From positions 65,634,033 through 65,696,032 of the forward strand of contig OX485804.1 of NCBI GenBank assembly GCA_950295325.1: a stretch of DNA of 62,000 nucleotides. The letters are read 5' to 3'. A program made the position numbers and the translations under genes. Source of the DNA: Polytrichum commune (Eukaryota > Streptophyta > Polytrichopsida > Polytrichales > Polytrichaceae). The notes beneath the pieces were generated by a model. The model worked only from the letters and a program-made list of their open reading frames with translations. It did not search any database and was not told the origin of the DNA. Positions 1 through 15,045 of the stretch are shown here, in pieces; within the stretch, counting starts at the first letter, position 1; the number at the start of each line of letters is the position of its first letter.

Positions 1-703
1 ATGGGCCATCAACCCTCCCCCCACCCAACGGCCTCATCCCTTTGCCGATGAACGCCAAGGTGGCATTTCTGGCTAATCAATGTAGAAACACACTAATTAT
101 TGGGCAATGCACATTTCGCATAATAATAAATATAATATGATGACACAAGCATCCCATGTGGCCTAGTAAGCTTCAAAAGCTCATGGTGGAGACTTGTTTG
201 GTGTAGTGTACCGTGGAGATGCTCTAGCACGCAACAAGGCCTCATCCACAAGACATGGACTCTTTGGATGGCCTTGCGTTTGTGTGTAAAAAAATTAAGC
301 GTGGTGGTCCACACACAACGTGAATGGGATCCTCTAGAATCACTCACATTTGTCCACATTCTACACATGAAAGGTTCTATCATGAGTTCTTCTAGATATG
401 AGAGGAGCCAAAAAGCCGTGCTAGCCAATGAGGAGGTTGGCCTTTGGGTGGACGGGTGAGCCTTTTCTTTGCTCCACTTTTTGCCCAATCGGACGATTCC
501 ATGTTCCCATTCCACACACACAAGGGGCTCGGATAACATGAATGTAAGGTACGTGGGTGTTATTCGGTTGCTTTTCTTAATTGGACCTTCTATGCTTGAC
601 TGGTGTTTGGTCACGCGAGGATCAAAGAACACACATCATAACGGCGCATGTTTAAAAGAGATCACATTAAGTCTTCATATTTTTTTATTAAGTATTCCAT
701 ATT
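1..703. other. Intergenic, no gene seen
   Basis: AT-rich DNA. Short open frames on both strands overlap one another and have no recognisable motif or coding character. No repeat boundary was found. Confidence 0.5.
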
Positions 704-934
704 CACTACACTAAATATTGTAATTTAGTGTCACTTACAATTTGGAGTTACACGATGTTGTTTTGTTTATATACTTTTAATGTAAAGTTGTACCAAGTGA
801 AGATGTTTATGTTCTATAATGCCCAAACCATTAGTTCAACCTTTGTTGGCAAAAAATAAGACATACAGTAAATAGTTATAGCATTACGTAATTCCAAATA
901 GCGAGTGACACTAAATGTAATATTTAGTGTAGTG
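704..934. mobile_element. 231-bp MITE with CACTACACTAAAT ends
   Basis: The left end reads CACTACACTAAATATT and the right end is its inverse, ATATTTAGTGTAGTG. The inverted match is about 30 bases long and includes an inner TTTAGTGTCACT. Each end is itself palindromic, because ACTAAAT is followed by ATTTAGT. The interior has no coding capacity. A clear target duplication could not be fixed, so the superfamily is open; the CACTA start may be coincidental. Related ends recur near 23.1, 42.5, 56.0 and 56.9 kb. Confidence 0.65.
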
Positions 935-2021
935 GACAAAATCGTGAGAACCTATGTCATTTGTTAAGAAATAACTAGAAGTTAGATAATTCTAGAATTT
1001 TTGGGTCAATTTTGGACTACACTACCGTCACATGCCCGCTACAATATCTCCATTTTTTATGCCAATTTTTTGCACATATCGTGTTCACAATCTATTAATT
1101 TACAAGCACCTACATAACGGCTATATGGCGAGTGCAAATAACAACACTTGAAGTACACATGTTCTCAATTTTGGAAACAACCTGGTTATTTTTGAACTTG
1201 TCCAAAGTGCAAAACTACCTAAATATCAATCAAATAAAAAAAGTGCACTTCTAATAATTATAATGAAGTCATGGCCATGGGAGGTTCGAATTTTGATCTT
1301 ATTTATGTTGATGTTTCATTGTAGATTTGCTAATACGACAAAAGTTTCATTGTGTAAATCTAATACGTAGAAGTTGGAGAACATGAAAAGTGAATGAATA
1401 ACACCCACATACCTTAATATAAATGGCAACTAGTTGGCATGCAACGAGCATGTAACTAGTTGTTGATTCTCCTTGTACATTAGTGTTGTGCAAAAAATCC
1501 TTCAAAGAGGGATGGAAACGTGGGTTAGATCCTCCTTTGAGAAAAAAATTCTATGAAGAGCTTGCTAGCTCGTTGTGTGACAGAGCATGTTTTCAAAGTT
1601 GGGTGAAACTCCAAGAATCTCCTTTGGCATTCCAAAACTTTGAGATATTATTATTAGGATCTACAATAGGGTGTACGCATGGGATCCACCACCTCAAATC
1701 CCAGCCTATCCATTCTTGTATAGCAACCTAGAAAGATGGTTTTCAGTAACTTCACACCACTCTTTGAGCATGGTAAGCGAAACTTGAATGGCTTTATGCA
1801 TAAGTTCTCAAACTCATGTTTTAGCCCACTTGCCAAGAGTTGGATGCCAAGACTTTACACATACTCTCGATCGTGTTGTTGGTCTAAACTACATGCAAGT
1901 CACTGTAAGCTTGCTTTCAAAGGCCTTGTGAGTAACTCACTACCTTGTCCCCTTTCCAAGGGTCTAGCCGCACATCCTTATTAAGGCTTTGGACAGAGTA
2001 AGTAATCACTCAAATGAGTAT
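935..2021. other. Intergenic, no gene seen
   Basis: AT-rich. The open frame at 1483-1731 and its reverse-strand shadow show no family signature. Confidence 0.45.
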
Positions 2022-2920
2022 ATTGTCCCTACACTACCCAATTAAGAGAGTTAGCTAACATATGAGGTAACTAACCTATGTGAGAGCTAATCTACCTCAA
2101 GGCTACACCACCTAATTAAAATTAGATTTTGATTAAAAGTTATCAAATTAGAAGTTAGCTAAACTTTGGGACCTTGCTTTCGTGAAGAAATCTTGACTCG
2201 TCCATACCCCTAATGCTAACTAACTTTTACAAATGAGTAGCCTATATATATTTTATATATTTTGATTTTTTTTCTTGAATGCCCGCCTTTCATTTTCCCC
2301 ATATCTTCTCCATTTTTCTATGTGGTGAACCACTATTTCTTACATTTTCCTAAATTAACATAAATATATAATATGATATTATGATAAAAGTAGAATAAAA
2401 TACTCAAAATCATATAAAATAGCAGTTTAAATAGTACTATAATAAATCAAATTACTTTAATCAGAATGAAACATGAATGGTATGGGCCACATAATTATAA
2501 TGTATCATAATTAGTGTCACGTTGAAAACTTGGGCAAGTTGAGCATAACTTTGGTTGGTCAACCTTAACTCCTCTCTCAAATTGGTCAACCTTTGGTTAG
2601 TGGTAACCGGATGTGCGGCCATGCAATCAATTAGCTCGCATATGAGTTACCAAAGAGGGCTCCCTATTTCATCTCTACATGTGACGGAATGTAGTTTCCA
2701 TGCAGGATACAAGTGGGTCGTGGTGAATGTGAGCATGACACATGACAAATTTTGAGGGAAAAATAATTAATTTGTGTTAGAATAAAGACCCCCCAAATAA
2801 GTTGATCTCACTAATAATTGTAGATTCTTACAACTAGGTGATGATTTTAGTTAGTTTATCCTCAATAACTCATAAGTTAGCTAATTCTCCTAACTAGGTG
2901 GTACGGCTGGACCATAACCT
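2022..2920. repeat. Possible ~0.9-kb inverted-repeat element
   Basis: Around 2036-2062 the sequence ends in GTTAGCTAAC after a CCCAATTAAGAGA-type block. Around 2875-2912 an inverse copy is seen, with roughly 7 mismatches over 28 bases. TGTCC outside the left arm is mirrored by GGACC outside the right arm. No convincing target duplication was found, so the ends are approximate. Confidence 0.3.
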
Positions 2921-4169
2921 AGTGATATATTGCTTGTGTGACTCACTCGCTAGCATGCAGAGGGTTTAATTCAAAATATGATAGCATGAGAGCTCTAAAT
3001 GACCTAATGGTATGGAGTTTCACTTTAATTCCCTACTAGCTACAACCTCCATTTGGAAACCTCCAACTAGCACTTTAACCACAAGAAAACCTATTAGCCC
3101 CAATACAAGCGGTAGGTTGGGGACCCTTTAGTGATAAGGACTCATCGCTATCACCTCCATTTGGTTGTAGTGTAGGTGCGGATATAAAGTGTGTACCTCT
3201 AACCTCCTAAGTTACCAAAAGGCCCAAAATGGGCCACAAAACTTTTTCAAACTCACGTACTAGCCTCATAAAGTCTTGGTTTTGGTTTTGGATTTTTTGT
3301 TTTGCACAAATTGAAACCAATTTAATTGCAAGGAAAAAAAAGACAAACATGAAATCCTTTGATTAGAGAAATTCAATTCTTTCAATGAATTCTGCAGCAT
3401 GTTGGTCCAAAGGAAAAACATTTGTGTGATGTGCACATATTTTTTGAACTCAACTTCCCTCAATGACATTTTTTTAATAGCAAAGTAGAGATACATTGGA
3501 ATGATAGTTGGGGAGCATAAGATGCTCTATAAAGGAGTAAGTCAAGTAGATGAGGTTGTTGTGGACACCTCCAGATATGTGGAATCTTCTAGCCCATGGA
3601 TTTGAGCACTAGAAAATTGATCATGTTAGCAATTATGAATCAGGATCAAAAAAATTGACATGGTTGGAACTGGAGTTGAGGAAGGTGTTGATCTAGGCTC
3701 CAAAATCAAAGATTCTCTACATCCTAATGTGGTGTTATAGGGGGGGAACTCTTTTATCGTTCAATGTTGTGTAAGTGGATAACATCATTAGTAGATTCTA
3801 CATGAGTCGTTTGCTAATGAAAACCAGGTTGAATGCCAATATTGGTTTGTGTCATGTCTCTAAAGTGGTCACGGGTTAGATAAAATGTCGCCGAATTGTT
3901 TTTCATTATAGAATACCCACAATACAAGTTGGTTGGTACCTCACAACCATATTTGGACGAACCAACCCATGCACTCGTTCCTTGTTGGATGCCTAAACCC
4001 TTGCCTCCAAGGAAATAGTGTACGGGTTGGTTCGCCCCAACCTTCACAACCACATGTTGCCTCCTAATTTGCCCACCTTGGGCACAAAAATCAAGCATGT
4101 CATAGCTCGGTATATAACACTCCTCATTACGGAGGTCAATGGGTGTAGTATGACTTTTGCAGAGGTGAC
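2921..4169. other. Intergenic, no gene seen
   Basis: Low-complexity AT-rich DNA. The 3266-3496 and 3814-4203 minus-strand frames show no recognisable domain. Confidence 0.45.
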
Positions 4170-4172
4170 TAA

Positions 4173-4293
4173 GGGTGAGTTTCCATGTAAGCCGCTCACC
4201 CACTAGATTCTAGTGGAAATGTAGATTCCACTTGGTGACACTTACATTTCCACTGGACTTTGGTGGGCAAGAAACCTACATGGAAACTCATCC
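4173..4293. mobile_element. 121-bp PIF/Tourist-like MITE
   Basis: The element starts GGGTGAGTTTCCATGTA and ends with the inverse TACATGGAAACTCATCC. It is bounded by a perfect TAA duplication at 4170-4172 and 4294-4296. A 3-bp TWA target duplication is the PIF/Harbinger hallmark. The whole element can fold into a hairpin and cannot encode protein. Confidence 0.8.
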
Positions 4294-4456
4294 TAACCCA
4301 AATATCATCAATGCGGCAGCTGAATCACCATAGATTACTCACCCACCAAATTAAAACGACTGTACCGTCGATTAAGAGCAAAAAGTAAGTATTGTATTAA
4401 GGAAGCTAACCGAATCAACGTCACCTACCTTAGTATCTAGAAGAAATAGCTGCGTA

Positions 4457-4682
4457 AAATGATCGGGGAGAACCAATAGTTAGTTACAGATGAACCGGTT
4501 GAATTTGAGAAATAACCAGTTGAAGTTCAAGACTTCAGGAGAAATACCGATCACTTTAGAGGAATTCATGGAATATACCCCAAATTAATATAGGAAAACC
4601 AAAGGATGTCAACATGTAACCGGTTGGACTTGCAAACACTAGGATCTCAACTGATTATGCCCAAAAATCTCCCCGATCACTG
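4457..4682. mobile_element. hAT-like nonautonomous element, family A copy 1
   Basis: This 226-bp element has ends AATGATCGGGGAGA and, inverted, CAGTGATCGGGGAGA. It is flanked by 8-bp GCTGCGTA (4449-4456) and GCTGTGTA (4683-4690), one mismatch apart. Body landmarks shared with the other copies are ATGAACCGG, GTTCAAGACTTC, GGAATATACC and ATTATGCCCAAAA. An 8-bp duplication with CARTG ends fits the hAT superfamily. It has no coding capacity. Confidence 0.75.
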
Positions 4683-4690
4683 GCTGTGTA

Positions 4691-5226
4691 AGTTTAAAGA
4701 ACACGTACTCCACATCGGTAGAGATGATTATGAATGCAACGCGTATGATGATGCACATAATATATTCATCTCATCTCCATCAAAGTCTGCATTGAATGAA
4801 TGCTAGACAAATAGACGGATTAATTTAGTACAAGAATCCGGTATTTCATTGCTCTAAATGCCATAAGAGACATCCTTTATAGAGATGGTTGTCTATTAAG
4901 TAGTACGTAGTCTCCATCCTTGTGTACTTTAATATTATTGCAAAAAGAAGTAGCAATACCTACTTCATTGGCTTTTATATTGGGATCTAGAGTTGTCACA
5001 GTTCTTGCGGAATGCTTATTTCTCATACCAAGAATGTGTTTTCTAAACATTCTATTTTTCCTTGGATATTCTAGCAGTCAAGGATTCTTCATTGTTTCCA
5101 AAGGAATCGTTTCCTACTATTGTAAAATGATTGTTATATACAATAGCTGCATTGTTAGAATTTCTTAGAATTTATTGTAATTAATTGCCAGAGTGTCATC
5201 AGGTCCTGATGATAATTTGATGTAAT
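4691..5226. other. Intergenic, no gene seen
   Basis: AT-rich. The open frame at 4920-5168 has no recognisable motif. Confidence 0.4.
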
Positions 5227-5229
5227 TAA

Positions 5230-5819
5230 GGGCCACTTCACACATGAGCCAAGAGCCGTGACCTTGTAATGGTGAGGACCCTTGACTCTCATCCAAAGGC
5301 CGTACCATGGGTGTTGGGAAAGCCATTTTATGTAGTCTTGGGTCCTCAAGCATGGTGTGAAGTGAGAATGAACCATGTTGCGGGACCATTGCATATTTTG
5401 TTGGCGGAAAAGGAGGGGAGGATTTGGTTTAATATAATATTTCTCCAAGTTGATCAATTTAAGATAATTACTTGGTGGTGTTTGTCTGTCTTGGAATCTC
5501 TCATGGAATCTATTATGCAGTTTGTCTTGAAATCTGTCATGTTGGAAAAAATATTTAAAAAGTCATGGTCTCCCGGAATTTGCATCAAGTCCACCTCTTG
5601 GAGGTGGGTCTAACACAAATTCCGGTAGACCATGCACCCTTATCCACAACCAACCATGTAGGACTCCATGTAGACTTTTCATCCATGAACTTTTCTTTGG
5701 GCCTTTAGGCCTTCACCTCCTAGTGTGAAGTGAGCTTGGACGGTCTCCGTCTTTTCGACCAATGAGAGCTCTTACATTGCCATGGTCAAGGGCCTTCAAC
5801 CTTGTGTGTGAAGTGGCCC
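5230..5819. mobile_element. 590-bp PIF-like element with GGGCCACTTCACAC ends
   Basis: The left end GGGCCACTTCACACA is matched inverted at the right end TGTGAAGTGGCCC. A perfect TAA duplication lies at 5227-5229 and 5820-5822. Inside, 5573-5627 is a near-perfect hairpin (CCGGAATTTG...CAAATTCCGG with an inner CCACCTC/GAGGTGG stem). Diverged GTGTGAAGTGAG copies of the end motif occur near 5354 and 5719. The open frames inside are by-products of the repeat structure. Confidence 0.8.
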
Positions 5820-5822
5820 TAA

Positions 5823-7139
5823 GAACCACATGTATAGAGTCCATTATAGAATATTTAGGATTTGATAGATCATAATCCACGATGCTTATACGATGAAGTG
5901 ATAGAGTGCTAAACGTACTTTTTACAATAGAAGATGATATAATGTAGCTTGGTTCCTTCTTATCAACAAGGCACATTCGTTTGGGATCAAAGGCAAACGT
6001 TCTTGCATGATCCTTATAACTAGAACATATTTCCTTCCTTTAAGCTTCTTTATAGAATCAAACAACTCAAATCTAAAACATATGGTTTCTATAGTTTGTA
6101 TATTCTATTTTAGACATAATGCATTTCAATAGTGATTGTCATCCTTTGTATCTTGTACAAAGGGATCCTCTATATTAGGGGTAATAGTATTGTTGAAATT
6201 CCGACTGCAAACATGATACTCTTTCTATTGTATCCTTATATTGACTTGCAAGGTCAAACTATATTCAACTATTGTTTTGAGTATATACAATTGAATATGT
6301 GTTATGTAAATCTAATTGGCATAAGTTGAGAACATGTAAACAAATTGAATCACACTCGCATAAAGTAGACATGCCTAAATCGGTTGCTCACCTTAATCGG
6401 ATATCTATATTCGAGTGGTATGTGTTTTGGTGTGGCTCCAAGAATGGATACCCAAAAAATAGGTGATTAAACTAGATCGGATTGCGTGTTCAAAATATTC
6501 ATTATAGGTCCAATAGAGAGGGGGACTTATGTGGCCATTTAATGAACATGGAGAACTTCACTTATAATAGACTTATCTGCAAAGTCCTCAAAGACGGACA
6601 AAACTGTAGGTTTGATCCTTCTTTGAGAGAATTTTCTATTAAGAGCTTGTCGTGAATCAGAGCGTATTTTGAAATTTGGGTGACTTTTTTTTGGGATGTC
6701 CTCTTTCCACCTCTCAAACTTTGAGAGAAGTCTAGGGAACTAAATTAGAGTATGTACATAGGACCCGTAATTATGTATCTTGGATCAACCTATGCAAGGC
6801 TAGTTTGATCCACCTATCCTAGTAAGACAAACTAGACAACCGATTTTAATAGCCCAACACCACTCTTTGTGTATGGCAATTTAAGCAGTAAGCTTGAGTG
6901 AATTTAGGTTAATTCTCATAAACTCAAGATTCAGAACTAAACCCATAGTTTAATCTGCTTTACTTTATGGATAACTCTACTAAATAAAATACTAATATGA
7001 GCTCCAAAATTTATGAGGAAAGCGGCTATGACGTCGATTTGGACATTACCAACCATCTTGCACTAATCACATGTTTTTGTATACTAGGAGTAGTGAGCTA
7101 GTTGGAAATAGCAACCATTTGTGACCCATCTACATTACC
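5823..7139. other. Intergenic upstream of the aminotransferase gene
   Basis: AT-rich, no coding signature and no bounded element. Composition shifts to GC-rich at about 7.15 kb, where the gene's 5' region begins. Confidence 0.5.
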
Positions 7140-7846
7140 TTAATCCGGGACCCTACAAACAGAAGAATAAGAAGAAGGAGGAGGAGGAGGCAAAATGAGT
7201 CTCTTCCCTTTGGAAGTTAGGCGTTGAAGGACTCGGTGCCAAGTTGGTAGGAGCATTTCATGGAAAAGAGAGAGCTTTGAGGAGCCTTCGCGAGGGGCAG
7301 CGTGGTGCGTCGAGGGGCTCATTGGCGAGCCTGAAGATTGCGGAGGAGGAGCCAGCCCAGCCCAGTGCGTGAACGTTGCGGATAATCTTTGTCTTCTTTA
7401 ATTCTGCGGAGGAAGCACGTCGGCCTCGGCGACAGGCCACGCCAGGCGAGGCGAGGCAAGGCGAGGAAGGAAGGAAGAAAGTGGGAGAGAGAAGAGAGAG
7501 AGAGAAAGAAAAAGAGAGGTTGAGAAAGAAGAGAAGGAAAGAGGGAAAGGAAGGAGACAGGAGAGGGGCGGTGGGCCAGCCTTTGATCTCTCCCAGCCTC
7601 CCCTTTCCCAGCTTCTCCCAGCCAGCAGGCGAGGTGGAAAAGTAAGGAGGCTCTTCCCATGGCCATGGACCTCCGCCTCCCAACCCACCCCTTCATCCTT
7701 TCACTGGCTTCACCCCCCCAACTCCCCGCCTCACTTTCGTAGATTTCTCAATCCCACCCGATCACCACCTGCGCCTGCCACTCCCCACAGTCACTCCCAC
7801 CTTCGGATTTCGGAGCTTGCGAAAGAGGGAGGAGCCATCACCAGCC
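7140..7846 (+). promoter_or_regulatory. GC-rich promoter / 5' leader of the aminotransferase gene
   Basis: About 0.7 kb of locally GC-rich, strand-biased sequence precedes the start codon: GGA/GAA-rich at 7165-7195, purine-rich at 7460-7560, then pyrimidine-rich at 7670-7800. The last bases before the start are CCAGCCATGGCG, a strong plant initiation context. No TATA box could be assigned, so transcription start and leader length are unknown. ATG triplets near 7658 and 7664 could act as upstream starts if the leader reaches that far. Confidence 0.5.
7463..7557 (+). repeat. GA-rich purine tract in the gene's 5' region
   Basis: Only three pyrimidines occur in about 95 bases; the rest is G/A, including a run of GA dinucleotides at 7483-7505. 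Such tracts bind GAGA-type plant factors and can adopt triplex structure. That role is inferred from composition only. Confidence 0.6.
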
Positions 7847-12809
<4,963 letters not shown>

Positions 12810-14116
12810 GATGTTGATATTCTCCTAATCTACTGGTTAGCTGCAACTTGTGTGAAGCCCTTTCACAGTGCTACCCTCCTTAATTGGCAGGTTTCCCCTA
12901 CATTGAAAGAGGTTTGATCTACCAGTCTTATACCAGGGATAAAAGGGAAATTACCTGAACAAAATAGCTCCGCTTTTCTTATCATTGAATGTTTTGCCTA
13001 TTGCAACCTTTTTCAATGCCGGTAGTCTCCACAGGAAGAAGGGAGACCAACCTGGTCTGAACATATTATACGACTGTAGAAATCAAAGAAAGAATACCAT
13101 CAGCAAATGATAACAGACAATCCACATCTCCTACAGATTCTGTGCAACTGTCCTAGACGTAGTAAATTGAAATCTAGTTTTGTTTTGTTATTAGGTTTTC
13201 CCTGAACTGTATGCATTGGATGACTGGCTGTGACCTTTGCTGGAGGTGCTGTAAATTCCATGATAAATTCTGGGGTCACAAAATGTGCTGAATCAAGCAC
13301 TTAGAATTATTTGTGAGTTTGTCATGCCATCCTGTCAATTCTGTCGGAAGTGTTTTTAGGCCACTCGTATTTGTAGTATTTTCAAGTCATGTAGTTCAGT
13401 AAGTTATTTAATTTGTGGGGAATTCATCTATTTATCAAGTGATCCTGTTCAGATACCAATTTCTTGCTCTTCATCTTGCACTTGCCTCCAGTTGACAAGA
13501 AGTATGTTATGAGCTTGTTTTCCCAGACCCTTGACACATGTCAAATATATCTGATAACCATACTGTGGCCATTTGTTAAGGCTGCACTAAAGTAAAAAAT
13601 TTGATATTGTGAAATGCTTAATGAAAACCAGTCAGCAAAAGAGTTGCGATCCCCCTATCACCCTTTGATGACCCTTTGATGACAATATGAGGCCGCCGAA
13701 TGCAGTGTCACCAATTTTGTGAAGATTTTTAAGACCACAGTCAGTAAAGAACTCTGGTACCCCTCTAATAGAAGTCTCTTGGCAATGTCATGAACTTAGT
13801 GTAGATTCTCAGCCCCTTGTCTACCAGATTTCCAAATGACCACTGCTCATTGGAAAGTCCTAGAAAACTCAAGCTAAAGAGACTGCATTTGCTTCCTTCA
13901 ACCAAAATTGAAGTATCATTCATAACAACATTTCAACTTGTGCGGGGTTCATTCTGTTCCAATGCTGTGTTGGAGTTTAACGGCTAACATTTCTTGTTAG
14001 AAGGTGAGCAAGGAGGTGAGCAAGAGAGGCTCCTTATTTGTTCAATTTTAGTAGGAAATGACAATTTGAGGCCTCATTGCATTCAAGCCGCTTTGTGAAA
14101 TTGAGCAAGTGATAAC
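12810..14116. other. 3' flank of the aminotransferase gene
   Basis: No further coding exon follows the TGA at 12807-12809. Roughly the first 0.6 kb keeps a composition like the gene and probably contains the 3' UTR. No single canonical AATAAA was assigned, which is usual for plants. The rest has no coding signature. Confidence 0.45.
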
Positions 14117-14119
14117 TTA

Positions 14120-14329
14120 GGGCTTGTTTACACTATCGACCAGTGACCATGACCATCTTTTTCTAGATCCTCTCATTGGTTAAGAAATGAACGGTGATCT
14201 TGGTACACAAGATCACCAAAAATGAAAGTGAGCATGTCAGCGAATGGATGGGAAAGTGACATGGAATCCTACATGTCTAGAAATGGATAATGTTTGGTTG
14301 GTCACCCATATTCTACAGTAAGAGAGCCC
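14120..14329. mobile_element. 210-bp PIF-like MITE, diverged
   Basis: The left end GGGCTTGTTTACACTAT follows TTA (14117-14119). The right end read inverted is GGGCTCTCTTACTGTA and shares an inner GGTGACC-type block with the left (CAGTGACC). The right flank is AAA rather than TTA, so the duplication is decayed. The left end resembles that of the 48.6-kb element (GGGCCGGTTTACACTAT). Confidence 0.5.
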
Positions 14330-14590
14330 AAATAGGTTGCCTCAATAAAAAATGTAAGTCACCATGTTAGGGGGAGATCCAAATTAGTCACTTGTATTTT
14401 AGCAACATTTATTTTCAATAAAAAATATTTTAAATTGAGTCCATTTAATTTAACATTGTCTTGCACTGACATTGTTAAGCCCTTGTCGGAAGGACCCTTG
14501 ATGGGTTTCATTTCCAAAATTTAAGAATGGGCCATTCTCCACCGAGTTATGTAAAGCTAGATCTTAGAAATGTAGCTCATGCATGTCATT

Positions 14591-14813
14591 CAATGAACGG
14601 GGAGAACTGACAATTAGTTACAAATGAAATGGTAGAGTTTGGAAAATAACCGGTTGAAGTTCAAGACTTCTAGGAAATTGCTGCTCATTTTAGAGGAATC
14701 CATAGAATATACCTCAATTAGTAAAGAAACCGAAAGATTACAACATGTAACCAACTAGACTTGGGAACGCTAGGATTTTCATTGATTGAGCCCAAAAATC
14801 TCCCCGGAAATTG
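14591..14813. mobile_element. hAT-like nonautonomous element, family A copy 2
   Basis: This 223-bp copy has ends CAATGAACGGGGAGA and, inverted, CAATTTCCGGGGAGA. A perfect 8-bp duplication ATGTCATT lies at 14583-14590 and 14814-14821, which makes it the best-bounded copy in the window. The body matches copy 1 through the GTTCAAGACTTC and GGAATATACC landmarks. Confidence 0.85.
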
Positions 14814-14830
14814 ATGTCATTAGCACAAAG

Positions 14831-15045
14831 CCAAGGGGGAGATTTTGGGCATAATCGGTCAAATCCTAGTGTTTCCAAGTCCAACAGGTGGCATGTTGGG
14901 ATTTTTTGGTTTCTCTTTACTAACTTGAGGTATATTCCATAAATTCCTCTAAATGATCAGTAATTTTCTCGAAGTCTTGAAATTTCAATTGGTTATTTTT
15001 CAAACTTTACTGGTTCATTTGTAATTACATTGATTATCCCAATTA
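14831..15045. mobile_element. hAT-like element, family A copy 3, inverted next to copy 2
   Basis: About 10 bases after the duplication that closes copy 2, the same repeat begins in opposite orientation (CCAAGGGGGAGATTTTGGGC) and runs to about 15045. The two form a ~450-bp inverted pair with a ~30-base centre. No clean 8-bp duplication was found, so the outer end is approximate. Confidence 0.65.

Noticed and set aside
268-714. ORFs of 63 and 81 codons near the left edge
   Set aside because: They overlap a longer reverse-strand frame, have no motif, and are of a length expected by chance.
4457-4682. Family A as solo LTRs of a copia element (GGGGAGAT followed by TTTGGGC)
   Set aside because: Four copies have 8-bp duplications exactly outside CARTG ends and constant length, which fits hAT and not a 5-bp LTR duplication.
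7376-7645. 89-codon plus-strand ORF rich in R, E and K
   Set aside because: It is the translation of the purine tract in the aminotransferase leader; low complexity, no domain.
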